From: Diabrotica undecimpunctata
Lineage: Eukaryota > Arthropoda > Insecta > Coleoptera > Chrysomelidae
Direction: 5' to 3'
DNA: 64,000 bases
NCBI RefSeq assembly: GCF_040954645.1
Contig: NC_092810.1
Location: 75,336,660 to 75,400,659 of the forward strand
Position numbers and translations under genes: made by a program. The notes beneath the pieces are model-generated. The model was not told the origin of the DNA. It worked only from the letters and a program-made list of their open reading frames with translations, and made no database searches. Shown in pieces: positions 32,221 through 45,400 of this stretch (position 1 is its first letter; every line of letters starts with the position of its first letter).

Positions 32221-34834
32221 CAACCCAAGTATTTTTCAGAAATTTTGTAGTTTTATATGTTTGCTCTTTCTCTCTTGTAATATAATTACATATATGAGTT
32301 GTAATATATTTTCTCTTACATTTTTACTCCCATTTTATTAAATTTTTTTTTGGTCAATGATTATTTTTTATTAATTTTTTAGTTTAAGATTTTATACTAT
32401 AGATTTTTAATAACATTTTTGTAACATTTTTTAAAATAGCAAATAAAAAATAACAAATGGTTTTATAACCTAAAATAGCCATTTCGGGTCATTTTTAAAG
32501 GATTTATCTCACAGCATTTTTTTGGCTTATCCAAGAGGCTGGATTTAGCAACGAACATTATCGTTTCCTCTTAGACTTCAACGGTTTTTACGACTAGGTC
32601 CTAAAGTAGATTAGGATGGCTTTAGTTACAGTTAAATCGAATAGATCATATTATAGACGTCAAGTCATTTACTGAATATTTGAATAGTTCTCTTCGTGGA
32701 TGAAAAATTATATTTAGAAAAGTTCAAATTTATGCGAAATACAATATACTCTTAAATTTTACGTATAATTTCTAACTTAATTAAATAAATATTTTTTATT
32801 TAATAAAGAGATAACATTGTTTATAAAGAAATAAAGGCTTTAGAAACTTGATAAAATAATAGGTATTCTATTTTCGGTTTTAATAATAGATTTAATCGAT
32901 TAAAAAAATTGATTTGCTAATTGAGACACTTTTTTTATTATTTTCGTATTTCCTTTTTTTCAATAACTATACCTTACTTTTACTTCTATTATTAACCTAA
33001 CCTAACATGTTTGTTTACAAAAAATCTGTTCGAAAAAAATGGCTGACACTATTTTTTGATGAAAAGTCCTATCATACTACACATTTCAACTCGTCTATAC
33101 AGTTATGCAGAAAAACTTCTTATTTTTTACTAACTTGATTAGTCTACAAAATATGATTATTGTTAATGCAAGGCGGAATTACCGTTACTTAGCAATAAAA
33201 CTATATTGGTAAAAGTTAGCTTTTATGATAGATATAATTTATCATTTTCACATGAACGCATCAAAATTATAGCTTGTCGAAAGGCCCAGTGTTTTGTGAT
33301 ATTTTTGGAAAACTGAACATGCGTTGTTAGGTTTTCATGACATAATCATTGTCCTTTTTAATATGTTTTCATGACAATCCTTGCAAATGGCGGGCGGACG
33401 AATCTGGTGTAGCCTTAAATGATATAGTATATAAGTAATAACGTCATTTTAAGACTTTTCTATCAGTGATAATGCCGACAGGGTGAAAAAAGTTAGATCA
33501 ACTTCGAATAATTTGCCAGTCTTAAAACTTTTGTTTTAATTTATACATTTTTGATTTGTTAGTAAACTGCATGTGAATATATTATTTGATCAAATCTGGG
33601 AAATAAGCACGTATGCTTGGTGTTTAGTAATTTTCAGCCACAGATAGGGGATCAAATCTTAACCAATAGAGCAAAAAATAATTACTAAATTTACAAGACA
33701 GTTGGTATTGGTATCAGCGAACCGAGTATAGAATACATAATATATAATGATATAATTTATTTATTATATTTATCTTAAATGACAAGATAGGGCATCCGAT
33801 ACAAAAATTCAAAAGCAGTATGTTTTTAAAGTTCTGTATGATTCAGTCGCTTTGTACCAAAATGTGGATCTTTGACTTGTGAAAATTATCTTAGATTGAC
33901 TCCTAGTACAGAAGTGGTACAGCAGACTGTACTGTTTTTTTTAATGTAAATAATATTTTTAAAATTGAATATAGTAATTTTATTATTTATTTATTCATTT
34001 TATAGATTTTAATAAAATTGATAAAAATTATATGTATAACGAATCCTACTCGTGGCGTGACTCTTCCAACTGTTTACTGTGGCGGTTATTTCGTAAAAAG
34101 CCATATTTAATAATACGTGCTGCTTTAGATCTAAAGTATAGATATGAAAATTCAACGTAAGGAGGGGTAGGGTTTATTTTCAGTAATTTAAACATATGTT
34201 TAAGATTTTTTTTGAAACATTGTTTAGCATAAATTTGTTTATAACAATAATATATTATAGTACAACATTTGTAGAGTATTACCTGAAAGGTTGGTACAAA
34301 AATATTAAAAATTAAGAAAATGACATCTAATTTTACAAGGGAAAAAAAAGTTACTTTGCATTTTTCATCGTAACTTATAACTGTATCATCTGTTGACTAA
34401 AAAACCAAAAAGATTTAGTTAGATTATGCGTTTTTCTAGGTCACAATATCGAGACTGATTTGTTGTTGTAAAATAATTATAACAACAAAATAGACAATAT
34501 CTCGACGTTGCGACCTAGTAATTTATCTATAAAAGAAGTGCGCAAGATATTAGAACGATCGATCAAGTACTGTATACTCACTGGGTCTCAAATACAGTAA
34601 ACACCGACTTAACAAAAATTATTCCGAGAAAAATGCGTTTAAAAAAAGAATTTTTTTATATACTCAATAGTATCGTCTATTAGCTTTGCTTCTGATTTCG
34701 AAGAACTCTGCCTTTTTTTGTTGCATCTGCAGCCATTTTATCCACTCTAGTAATTCGATTGTTATCTACCATACTCATATGCATGAGTGCATTATTATGA
34801 GAACTTGACAATGTACTTATTCCAATTGCTATGT
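32221..34834. other. AT-rich DNA without recognisable feature
   Basis: No coding sequence, RNA gene or element boundary was recognised on either strand. A short CCTAACCTAAC at 32996 is too brief to be a telomeric array. Confidence 0.6.
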
Positions 34835-35158
34835 GAGTGCTCACTCACCTCTCTCACTCATCTCACTCTTTCACAAAGCTCACTCACCTCTCTCACTCAT
34901 TCACCTCAATCACTCACCTCACTCACTCACTCAACTCACTCAATCAACTCACTCACCTCAGTCACTCACCTCACTCACTCACTCACCTCACTCACTCACT
35001 CACTCACTCACTCACTCACTCATTCACTCACTCACTCACTTACCTCTCACTCAACTCACTCACTCACCTCCTTCACTCACCTAACTCACTTGTCTCCCTC
35101 ACTCACCTCACTCACACACCTCACTCACACACCTAACTCACTGGTCTCACTCACACGT
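34835..35158. repeat. CACT/CACCT tandem repeat array
   Basis: About 320 bp of imperfect ACTC/CACT units occur with interspersed CACCT variants. All three forward frames stay open and give Ser/Leu/Thr/His-rich repeats that are products of the repeat, not genes. Confidence 0.9.
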
Positions 35159-36899
35159 AAATGCTTATAACTACATCAATTTTGTTCCGATCACTCGGAA
35201 ATTTTAACTGGATACTCTTGAAGAGTTATACTATCGAATAAAATATTTAAAAAAAAACTGCAAAAATACCCTACCCCCTTAAAATGTTTTTGTTGCACTT
35301 GCACTTTAATACAATAGTCGAACTGATGATTATAAAAATCCAACATTGTATTTATATTAAATTATTTTAGAACAAGAAGTGTCTCGAATATTAATTTTAA
35401 TAGATGATTCAATATTGTTATTAATTGGATGACATTTATGATGACTTTTAAATTTTGACCGTTAAAGAATCGTTACGAATCGAATTATAGTATCGATATT
35501 TTATTTTCCTTTTTATTTTACTGCTTCGTTTATTGCCAGGTATTCTATTAATTTTTTACTTTTCATTTAATGTCTATATTTTATTATTTAGTTATTTTTC
35601 ATGCAGATTTTAATTTAAACCATTTAGAATAAATATATGATGACTACAAACGAATTGATGGAGAGCAGTGAATCGATGTGAAGACCGCTATTTTCTGACT
35701 CAACCCGTTATGTCGTCTCGTTGCGCTTCTTCCGTGACTCTCGCCTTAGCATTTTTGTATAGAGAAAAATTACAATGTCAGTATAGAAGATTCGCTTCAA
35801 AAATATTTTTTCTGTACTACATACTGAGTGACACGAGAATTTTTAAATAGTGTTTTACTTGCTATATCCCCTTTTTTAAATAATTATACAAAATGGGGCC
35901 CTCTGCAAATTTTAACGCGATACTATGCTAAAATCTAAGAATTATATACAGATTCCTTAGTTGAGTTACCTAAATAACTATTAATTTTTATTAATTTCAT
36001 TTATTTATGGTTTAGAAAATAAACACCCTGGCGAATTTAAAGGAACACAGCTGTATTTTATAACTTTTTTTATCGGGCAGTAAATTTCGGCTAACCTCTA
36101 TCCAACTATTTAGATAAGCCGCAAACAAGACACGAAGTAGTAGCCAACGTCCGCAATGGATAAGGCACGATAGAAGAAGTACTTTCAAATTTGAAAATAA
36201 ATTTCTGCAAAAAAAGGTTAGTAATAGTTTGTGTTTCGCCAAGAATAAAGAAAGGAAGGCAACACAGTAAAATTAAAAATGAATGTGCGGTGAGTTCGGT
36301 GTAGCACCACCGATGTCGGATATAGAAATAAGAAAACATACGTTAATATGTATAAAATAATAATCACACAATTATTGAGTGTTAAGAACAGATAAAATAC
36401 CTAATGTTACATCAATACTTTCCATCTTTTTAAATAAATCTCCGTTGTTATTTTCATTTTGAAATACTTACCAGCCATACTGAATCATTAATATAATCAT
36501 TATTTAGTTGATCCTTAAATGCAAACTGCAGTCCAGTTATTCTGCAATATAATTCTACCGGTCTGTATTGTGCGCCCTAATTTTTTTTAATGAACAAAAA
36601 CTTTACAGGAGAAAATTAAATCAATGGGATGTAAATCTCGAATTGATATTTTTTCGGTAACATCATTCTTTGAATATAGTGATAGATAATTCCCTTTGCT
36701 ATTATATTAGTTCCGTACACAAAACTGGCTTAATTAATCAAGCTTTAAATTCAACTGCGGCGCTTAGTAGTTTCTTAGGATATTACTTGACGTGTTGGAA
36801 TAAGTAAGCCCGCTCAAACAACTTTTAATCCACTTGATACATACGCTGTTGAACAGACAGCTGGATGCATTTAGCTCCTAATTAATTAAAAAGTGTACC

Positions 36900-36900
<1 letters not shown>
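35159..36900. other. AT-rich DNA without recognisable gene
   Basis: Only short chance open frames were seen. The one identifiable piece is a non-LTR tail at 36143-36183. Confidence 0.55.
36143..36183 (+). mobile_element. Short 3' tail of the GAAGAAG non-LTR family
   Basis: GTAGCCAACGTCCGCAATGG and the following GGCACGATAGAAGAAG match the conserved stop-codon region and tail seen at 4776, 20750, 24180 and 31500. Confidence 0.6.
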
Positions 36901-36903
<3 letters not shown>

Positions 36904-36966
<63 letters not shown>

Positions 36967-36995
36967 TATAATATATAAATATATATATATATATA
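36904..36995. repeat. (TA)n microsatellite
   Basis: It flanks the left end of the large mariner composite; a matching array follows its right end. Confidence 0.9.
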
Positions 36996-37440
36996 CAGGG
37001 TGGTCCTTAAGTAATTGTACAAAAAGAAACAGTAGATTCCACACTTTAAAATATTACGATTTAAGCCAAATTGCTTTAAAAAAATGTTGATATTAAGAAA
37101 GGTACAGGGTGTTAAAGTGCAAATTTAAAATTTTATTTTTCGCTATAACTTTCATGTTTGTAAACATTTATGTATAAAAATTTACAACTGGATACTTTTA
37201 AATATGAGAAATTATAATTTATTGCACACTTTAATGTAGATAATAGAAGGCGCCACATATGCTACATATGTGGCATAAATTTGCACTTAACTTTTTTGCT
37301 CTTTCAGTTAGCTGTTGTGACAAAAAATAGTAAAGATACATTATTTTAACAAAAAAAAGTTATACCTGTAATTAACTTCAAAACTTAAGAATTTTCCAAA
37401 TAATCGCATTTTACAAATCAGCTGCATAATTCTGATTTAA
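36996..37440 (+). repeat. Left TIR of the mariner composite
   Basis: It matches 44930-45360 in reverse with scattered differences and a short extra segment around 37022-37085. Confidence 0.8.
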
Positions 37441-37694
37441 GACAATTACTCCAGGCAACGAAGGAAAAATAGACAAAAACATTAATACTTCTGAATTTTG
37501 GTATAAAATATCTTTAACTAAAGTTGGTAGTTAGTAGTTATTAAATAAAATAAATATACTCAGTGACATTAGAAGTGTTACACCCAGAAGGAATAATTTC
37601 TTGAACTTAATTTTTTGGCAACATGGTAGATTTACATCAAGAATGAAACGATAACGTTGTCAAGAATTTTTCATAACAAGTAATCAAAAAAAAA

Positions 37695-38330
37695 TTAATA
37701 ATGTCTTTGGCGACCCCGTAGCTGAATACACTCCTGTATACGTCTAGGCATTGACAAAATGAGATGATCGATGTCTGCCTGTGGCTCCTCGTTCCAAGCA
37801 ACTTGAACTTCATGTATTACCTGTACCAGAGTCTGTGGAAGATGGTACAAACTGGACAGTCTCCTTCCCATCATATCTCATACATGTTCGATAGGATTCA
37901 AATCCGGAGCACGGGGCGGCCACGGCAAAACATTAGCTCCAGATTTTTGGAAAAAGTCTATAGTTTGACGGGTAATATGGGGACGCGCGTTGTCTTGCTG
38001 AAAAAGACGTCTCGACGGCCGTCAAGATAAGGCAGTAAAGTGGTTTGTAAGATGTCATCAACACAACGCGCAGCTGTCATATTGCCTCGAATAAACACAG
38101 GTAGTGATAGGCTACCATAGGCAATAGCCCCTCAAACCATTACTCCAACTGTTCTGTGTACATGCCTCTCAACAATAAACCCGATATCCCGTCGCTCTCC
38201 ACGGTGGCGTCTTACCATCCTACCACCATCATGCATTCCCAAACAGAATCGTGATTCATCGCTGAATGATGCATTACGCCATTCTGCCACCCAATGCTGC
38301 CATTCTCTGGCTTCTCTGTCATTCAGTTGC
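37695..38330 (-). pseudogene. Tc1-like transposase C-terminal two thirds
   Basis: The minus strand reads FSDESRFCLGMHDGG (first Asp), VERHVHRTVGVMV, QQDNARPH (second Asp) and LNPIEHV (Glu). Thirty-four residues lie between the second Asp and the Glu, the DD34E signature of Tc1. TGG-to-TGA changes at 38132 and near 37880 break it. The stop codon is at 37695. The N-terminal DNA-binding part is lost where the non-LTR element begins at about 38340. Confidence 0.87.
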
Positions 38331-38493
38331 ATTGAACTGTTTATTTTGTTTATCTTTGAACTTTTTTGTGCTCATTAGTGAAACATTAATATATTTAAAA
38401 TCGCCTTTCGCTTTACGCCAATTTTATAGGCAACCAGTAATACGAAATGGTGTGTTGTTGTTATCTAGATACTGGCCAATAATTACAACCACT

Positions 38494-39835
38494 ATGGATA
38501 ATCCTAAACCTGTTGCTTTTGACTACAAGGGCAACCAAATTGAACAAACTACTTCAAACGTAACTAAATCAATAATGTTAACGAATGACGGAGAAAACAA
38601 TACACCTACAACTTCATACGTTGCTGCAGCCAAAACAAGACCTAAACCTATTTTTACAAAAAAAGAACAAGCAATTATCATACATTCTCATCCCAATCTT
38701 GTGTTATTGGATTACGTTAAAGCAGTTGGAAACATCGTTTATCCCAAAAATGTTTGTTTTGCATCGAAAATATCAAACAACCGAGTGTGTATCTACTTAT
38801 CAAGAACCGAACTTGTAGACCAGCTTATATTAGAGCATTCCACTGTAACTGTAAATTCCGCTGAGCTGAGTATAAGAAGACTAATTTCTCCAGCTAAGAG
38901 AATATTAATATCAAATGTCTGTCCATCCATACCTAACGAGGTCATAGAACAGGCACTCAAAGATTTCGAACTTCAAATGGTGTCGCCTATATCATTATTA
39001 GAGGCAGGTATCCCAGGAGATGAGTACTCGCGTATTATGAGTTTCAGACGTCAAGTCTACGTTATTCCAGCTACTGAGAACTACGAGCTTCAAATGTCAC
39101 TTTTAATACAGCATGAGACGATTGCATATAGAATATTCTTGTCTACAGATCGTGGAATGTTTCCTTTGTAAACAGCCTGGACATACAGCAAACAAATGTC
39201 CTAACATAAATACACAAACAACCTCATTGCCGCAATCAAATAATTTATCATCAACATTGTCAACAACTACAATAGTTGATACAAATTCTGAGAATATTCA
39301 AGCAACTACATTATTACTAGCAACAGGTGTCAAACGACTGCATTCATCAACTAATGACCCAAATTCTCTTGAAGACCAGACATCCGACGTTGATGTAATG
39401 CCCCCTCCTGAGCACTCCTCCAGCACTGATAAACCAAAATTAGTTAAGAAGAAACCTAGGATGCAGTCCACAAACGAAGCTATTCTATCAGACAACACAA
39501 AGACAATTATACAAAATCTCTGTAACACAAATCCGAATGACTATTCGTTAACAGCTGATCAGATTATTGCATTCCTCGAGAACTCATTGGGCAACGGCAA
39601 CCCAGTAATCGAAGCTCTGCAAATTACTACAGATATACCGGTCCTGTTGGACGATATGTATAAGATATATCATTCTTTAACAGAAAGATCTGTTAAGGGT
39701 AGAGTTACTAGAACAACGAAAAAATTAAAGAAATATTTAACCACAGATAATAGCAACGCTGAAGTATCACAATCATCAACTGACAACGATTATCTCTCAG
39801 ATACATCACAAAGGTCCCAAAAATCTACCTTTTAA
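38494..39835 (+). pseudogene. ORF1 of the non-LTR element (one frameshift)
   Basis: The ATG at 38494 (MDNPKPVAFDYKGNQ) follows the 5' UTR. The first frame is open to about 39150. A 1-bp shift there moves to the frame ending at 39835. Just after the shift lies a CCHC knuckle, CFLCKQPGHTANKC, of the type that binds the element RNA. The C-terminal region is Thr/Ser/Asn-rich with Lys/Arg near the end. It would form the ribonucleoprotein particle. Confidence 0.82.
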
Positions 39836-39843
39836 TTATTTAG

Positions 39844-42800
39844 TTACTTTTCAAATTAATTCAATGGAATTGTGGCGGATTCTATCCGAGATACGAAAGA
39901 ATCCAACAATTGATCGCAGAAACAGAAGCAGATTTTATATGTTTACAAGAGACAAACTTTAAAGATACCAAAATTGGACAACTTAAAAATTACGAAGGTT
40001 ACCATTGTCTACGAAAGGACTTCCTGAGAGCCAGTGGCGGCACCTCAATTTTTGTTTCCAGAGATCTGTTTTCTACACATCATATACTCACTACTGGCAT
40101 TGAAGCAGTCGCAGTCTCCATCTGGTGCCCCAGCAAAATTACAGTATGCAGCATTTACATACCACCTAATTACAAACTTTCAGAAGAGGAACTGTATGAT
40201 TTAATCCATCAACTCCCCACTCCTTATCTTCTTGTGGGTGATTTCAATGCACATAATATTATGTGGGGCTCTGATAAAACATTTGGAAGGGGAAAAGTCA
40301 TTGAAAATGTATTAAATTGTTCTAGCACTTGCCTATTAAATACCTGATCAAGCACATACTGCAATATATCTTCTGGCACATTTTCAGCAATTCATTTGAG
40401 CTTTTCTGACCCAAAGTCATCATTTCTATTAAACTGACATGTCCTCGACAGTCTCTTTGATAGCAATCACTTTCCAATTCTGATTTCAAATATCGAGAAT
40501 AAATCTAGCAATTATAATGTACCCAAATGGCGAATCGCCAATGCAGATTGGATTGGCTTCTGCTCGTATCTCGAAAAAAAACTTCCACTTCTGTCTCTTT
40601 CTGATGACGTAGACGAATCTCTGAACCTTTTTATCCACTGCATTATCTCTGCAGCTGATTTACATATTGGCAAAACTTCTACAACCTATAGACGGAAGAA
40701 AGTGCCATGGTGGAATAAGGACTGTGAATATGCAGTTCGTCAATGCAAAAAAGCATTAAACAGATATCGAAGAACTCGAAATAACGAAGATTTTGTGCAA
40801 TTTAAAAAACTAAAGGCCAGAACAAAATATGTTCTAAAAGAAAACAAGAAAATTTCATGGAGAGAATATACTTCATCACTAAAAACCACCACTCCTTCTG
40901 CCGAAGTATGGACGAAAATACGACAAATGCAGGGCCGTAAGACAAGTTTTGGTATTCAAAGTATAAGCTATGAAAACATCGTTATCAATGACACACAACG
41001 CATTGCCAATTTACTAGCTGATACGTTTGAACAAAAATCCAAAAGACAATACTCACCTAACATGTCATCAGGCACATTAACCGAAAAGACCTCCACAATA
41101 AAAACTGTACAAGAAATCGATCCTATTAACACAGCATTTACCTTAGAGGAACTAATGACGGCACTCGATTTGTGTAAAAACACAGCCTCTGGTCCAGATG
41201 ACATTCCTTTCATATTCTTAAAGAAATTATCGACTCCTTGCATCATTGTTTTATTAAAATTTTACAACGGTATTTGGAACAGTTATAATTTTCCTAAGCT
41301 GTGGCGAGAATCATATATTATACCAATTAAAAAAGTTCATAACCAAACACGAAGCTTATCTAATTCATATAGGCCAATATCACTGACGTGCACCATGTGC
41401 AAATTAATGGAGAAAATGGTAAACAAAAGATTGGTCTGGTTTTTGGAAAAAAATAGAGTTATTTCACCGGCACAATCCGGTTTTAGATCTCATCGGTCTA
41501 CATCAGATAATTTGGTAATTTTACAGTTACATATTTTCGACTCTATGGCCTGTAAACAAGATTTATTAGCAGCCTTTTTTGATGTAGAAGGAGCCTTTGA
41601 CACTGTTCAAAAATCTATAATACTCCAAAATCTTCAACAATGTGGACTTGGTGGAAACATATACTACTTTGTGCAGAATTTTTTAGATGATAAAACTTTT
41701 AAAGTTATTTTAAACGGAAAGCGGTCATCTACTCGTATCCAACATAATGGAGTACTACAAGGTTCTGTTATAAGCACAACTCTTTTTAGTTTGGCATTTA
41801 ATGATGTAGGCAAAAGTATTCATCTTCCAGTTAAACACGCATTATACGCTGATGACCTTGTACTCTTTTGCAGAGGAAAGAATACCGAAACAACCTGTCG
41901 ACTAATGCAAACAGCCATTGATAATATAGAAAGGTTCTCGAGGCATATTGGGCTTTCCTTCTCTTCTCAAAAAACTAAAATCATGAGATTTAGCAGAAAA
42001 ACGACAAAAGATAATCCAATTTTGACATACAACGGAGTATTACTAGATGTTATTGATCAACATAAAGTCTTAGGACTGACCTTCGACTCCAGACTTACTT
42101 GGAATACACACATACAGGAAACAAAAGGCAATTGCTTAAAAAATATTAATATTCTAAAAAGTTTAGCACATTTTCATTGGGGAGCCGACGAAGAGGTATT
42201 GCTTACAGTTTACAGATCCATTATTCGCTCAAAAATAGACTATGGTAGTTTTGTCTATATGTCTGCCTTCAAGTCACATCTGAAAGCTCTTGACTCCGTA
42301 CACAATACGCGTCTTAGAATCTGCTTAGGTGCCTTCATATCTAGCGCAACTCAAAGTATGTACTGTGAAGCTAACGAACCACCACTCTGGTTAAGGAGAC
42401 AACATCTTCTTTTGTCATATGCAGCTAGCTTATCAGCCAATCCACAAAATCCAGTCTATCAACTAATTATACAACCAAATAATCTCATTAATCATTCTCA
42501 GACCACTAGAGCTGCACAACCCCTCTCTTGCATACTAAATTCTATTCTCGATGGTTTTGATCTTTCTGCAACTTCACCCTTTCATATCTCTACACATCCC
42601 CCGTGGCATAAGCAACTTCCGAATGTCAATACTTCCCTTTGCTCTTTCAATAAACTTGATACTCCTAAAGCTATAATTAAACAATTGTTCCTAGACATAC
42701 TTAATCGAAATCAGTTTCGTAAAGTTCTTTATACAGATGCCTCTAAAAATGATGTAGGGGTGGGTAGTGCTGTTGTTTCCTCTTTCAGCACTACAAAACT

Positions 42801-43459
42801 AATCAAACTTCCTGCCGTTTGTAGTGTATACACTGCAGAACTATATGATATCGTCGAGGCTTTTCGTATGTTGGAACCAACTGACCGCAATGTAGCGATT
42901 TGCACAGACTCCTTATCATCAATACAAGTAATCAAAAACATGTTCTCAGATCATCCTCTGGTAAATTTAATACATGACATATATAATAAACTTACGGATC
43001 ATGGAGTAATTGGCACTATTGTCTGGGTACCTTCACATGTAGGAGTTGTAGGAAATGAGGCTGCAGATGTAGCCGCAAGAGAAGCTTCTACTTTGGATAT
43101 ACCTATATCAAATATCCAGTTGCATAATGATATTAAGAAAATGTTTAAAAAGCGTATATATGACAAATTAATGGCAAGCTAATTGGAACACAACTCAGAG
43201 TCACTTACACGATATACAACCAGTTATACCTTCCTTAGAGCTACCACCTATGCCCAGAAGACACAAGGTTATTCTAAGAAGATTAAGACTTGGACACACT
43301 CGTCTTACACATGGCTTTCTAATGGCATCTACCGATCCACCTTCATGCGGCCATTGCAGCAGTCTCTTAACAATCAGACATTTTCTTATAGAATGTCCGC
43401 ATTTTTCTGCTAAAAGAAAACAACACCAGTTGGGAGATAATATTAAAGAAATATAATTA
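39844..43459 (+). pseudogene. ORF2 of the non-LTR element: endonuclease, RT, RNase H
   Basis: The APE-type endonuclease starts with IQWNCGGF near 39859 and has ICLQET and LVGDFNAHN. It is broken by a TGA at 40345 and other stops up to 40700. The RT follows (40702-43182) with GPDDIPF, SYRPISLTC, the AFFDVEGAFDT motif and YADDLVLF near 41847. RNase H has LYTDASKND, VYTAELY, ICTDSLSS and WVPSHVGVVGNE, so all catalytic acids and the His are visible. A 1-bp shift near 43170 leads to the C-terminal CGHC-x-HFLIECPHF motif, ending at 43459. No ATG is visible at the start. Confidence 0.88.
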
Positions 43460-43597
43460 TGTGTAACGGTTAAATTTGTAAAAAATAAGTACTGTATATT
43501 GTCAAATGTAAAATTGTATATACTTTATATTGTATTATATTGTCATCGTGTCAATGACCTCGTAGTCGTGACACGTTAATTAAAATAAAAAAAAATC

Positions 43598-43974
43598 AGC
43601 AGGATAATTAATAAGAGGATTTGACAAAATTAAAGAATAATAGAATTTTACATCAACCGTTTTACGTTTTATGTTAAATTAAAGTCATAATCAAAAAATT
43701 TTGTTTACAAACCAAATAAGAAATCATTCTGTCTCCGGCTTCTGCAAGTAATGCAGCCTTTCTTAAATAATTTTGAAGTGTTTGTTTGTCCTTTTGTAGT
43801 GTAGTGTGATGTACATTTATATGTTTATGACATTTTGTTCTTGTCGGATAGGCCGCAATTGACGAAATGCCCCTGATGATGATCTAGGGATCGAAAGTAC
43901 TTGGGCAAGATTAAATTAAACTGTGCTCGATATATGCCTTTTATCTGATCAAAAAATAAGAAATCGTTAAACTA
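43598..43974. repeat. Repeat with hammerhead-like stem-loop
   Basis: Non-coding. CTGATGA (43873-43879), one extra base, a GATC/GATC stem (43881-43884, 43889-43892) and GAAA (43893-43896) repeat the architecture seen at 32163-32192. It is possibly a Penelope-like element end. Confidence 0.35.
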
Positions 43975-44221
43975 AATAACATAACTTTTTGTCAAAGTAA
44001 CTGTTTTATTATGTCCACCATTTTCTTTAATTCATTTGTCAATATATTCCATAAAAGATCGTCTCATATGAAATAGCATCATTGGTTCTAAAGAAACTGT
44101 TGCAGTATTTATTTCTTCCCATAGTTGGTTGCGAATGTTTATGGGATTCTTATAAACACGTTGATTTAATGCGCCCCATACACCAAAATCAAGCGGATTA
44201 AATTCTGGGCTACGTGGTGGC

Positions 44222-44565
44222 TATAATGTATACTGGATGAATATATTCTTTTGGCTACATATCCAAATCTTATGGTATATTGTGGAACTACATCTTATTT
44301 GTCGCAGAGGTTAAATAATGTAATAAACTGTGATGTATCTCGTGTATTGGTTGCTTATATACACACGGAATAACCTATCGATGACATTACTTATTTATAT
44401 GATTACGTTACAGCCTACGAGTAACTATAATTACATCTCGAACAAATAGACTATTATGATTTACTAACGAACTAATATTATGGTGAACTAAATTGTCTGT
44501 GTAATGAATATTAAGGATTCTTTTGGGATTTTATATGAATTAAATAATTATATCAATATCTCACC
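44222..44565. mobile_element. About 340-bp insertion in the mariner transposase
   Basis: It separates IPW from PPRSPEF in the coding sequence. On the minus strand it has TG...CA-like ends and a TATATAAG, so a solo LTR is possible, but no clear target duplication was found. Confidence 0.4.
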
Positions 44566-44773
44566 ACATTGCCAAGGAATATGACTACCACGACCAATTC
44601 AACGTTCAGAAAAGTTGTATTTAAATATGTTCTCACTACCTTCTCTTTAGAATGTGGAGGTGTACCATCTTGCATAAACCACATATTTTGAGTGTTCAGC
44701 ATTTTACAATAGAGAAAAAGTAATACAACGCCAGTATAGAAACTTAAGAAGCGATAGAAAAGGGAAATTGTAA

Positions 44774-44815
44774 ACATAATGACGGCCAACATCTGAATAC
44801 GGACACGGTACCTAA
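44774..44815 (+). mobile_element. Short 3' tail of the GAAGAAG non-LTR family
   Basis: GGCCAACATCTGAATACGGA and GGTACCTAAAGTAAG resemble, with changes, the family stop-codon region. It interrupts the transposase remnant. Confidence 0.4.
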
Positions 44816-44929
44816 AGTAAGTAAAGGTAAGAAGATGAAGAATCTTTTCTCCAATAAGACATTTAGCAGCCATATCAAAGCATTTTGTGATGTAACATTA
44901 TCATCTTTGAGTTGCTTTAATAAGAATAA

Positions 44930-45357
44930 ACTATGAATTATGCTTATCTACAGATATTCAGTGCTTTACCGCACAAATATTATTATGCAGCTGACTTATA
45001 AAATGCGATTATCTCGAAAACGGTTGAATTTTGAGGTTATTAACAAGTATACATTTTCTTTGTAAAAATAATGTATCTTTAATATTTTTTAACACAAATA
45101 GAGCCAACTTAAAGAGCAAAAAAGTTAAGCGCAAATTTATGCCACACTTGTGACATATGTTGCGCCCTCTATCAGTTACATTAAAGTATGTATAAAATTA
45201 TAATTTATCCTACTAAAAAGCATCCAATTATAAATTTTTATCTAAAAATATTAACAAACGTAAAAGTTATAGCGAAAAATAAAATTTTAAATTTCCACTT
45301 TAACACCCTGTATTACTACACTGCTGTGTCTTTTTGTACAATTACTTAAGGACCACC

Positions 45358-45360
<3 letters not shown>
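44930..45360 (-). repeat. Right TIR of the mariner composite
   Basis: The inverted counterpart of 36996-37440, ending GGACCACCCTG before (TA)n. Confidence 0.82.

Positions 45361-45398
<38 letters not shown>
45361..45398. repeat. (TA)n microsatellite
   Basis: About 18 TA units flank the mariner composite on the right. Confidence 0.9.

Positions 45399-45400
<2 letters not shown>

Larger units (their letters stand above)
38345..43597 (+). mobile_element. Non-LTR retrotransposon with RNase H (I/R1/Jockey group)
   Basis: This is a near full-length element of about 5.25 kb: a 5' UTR, ORF1 with a zinc knuckle, ORF2 with endonuclease, RT, RNase H and a C-terminal zinc-like motif, then a 3' UTR ending in an A-rich tail at about 43590. 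It is inserted in the Tc1 remnant. RNase H plus APE endonuclease fits the I or R1 groups, but the clade needs a tree. Confidence 0.87.
43975..44873 (-). pseudogene. Mariner transposase remnant of the composite (DD37E type)
   Basis: The N-terminal start MAAKCLIGEKI is interrupted by foreign sequence around 44774-44815. NMWFMQDGTPPHS (second Asp) and VRTYLNTTF lie at 44600-44700. After a frameshift and a TGA the IGRGSHIPW part is split by an insertion at about 44222-44565, then PPRSPEFNPLDFGVWGALNQ continues at 44150-44222. If the frames are read together, 37 residues lie between the second Asp and the acidic SPEF Glu. The C terminus runs to about 43990. Confidence 0.75.
36996..45360. mobile_element. 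Mariner composite with about 400-bp TIRs and nested insertions
   Basis: The ends are CAGGGTGGTCCTTAAGTAAT and its inverted copy, in TA flanks. The inverted similarity continues about 400 bp inward (shared TTTCGCTATAACTTT, GTGGCATAAATTTGC and ACTTTTTTGCTCTTT). The interior holds the remains of its own transposase (minus strand, 43975-44873), a Tc1 fragment and a 5-kb non-LTR element, so 8.4 kb is far above a mariner's usual 1.3-2 kb. Confidence 0.85.

Noticed and set aside
32990..33005. Insect telomere repeat (CCTAA)n
   Set aside because: Only two units are present and nothing else in the region suggests a telomere.
34787..35170. Thr/His/Ser/Leu-rich protein
   Set aside because: It is the translation of a CACT tandem repeat, open in all forward frames.
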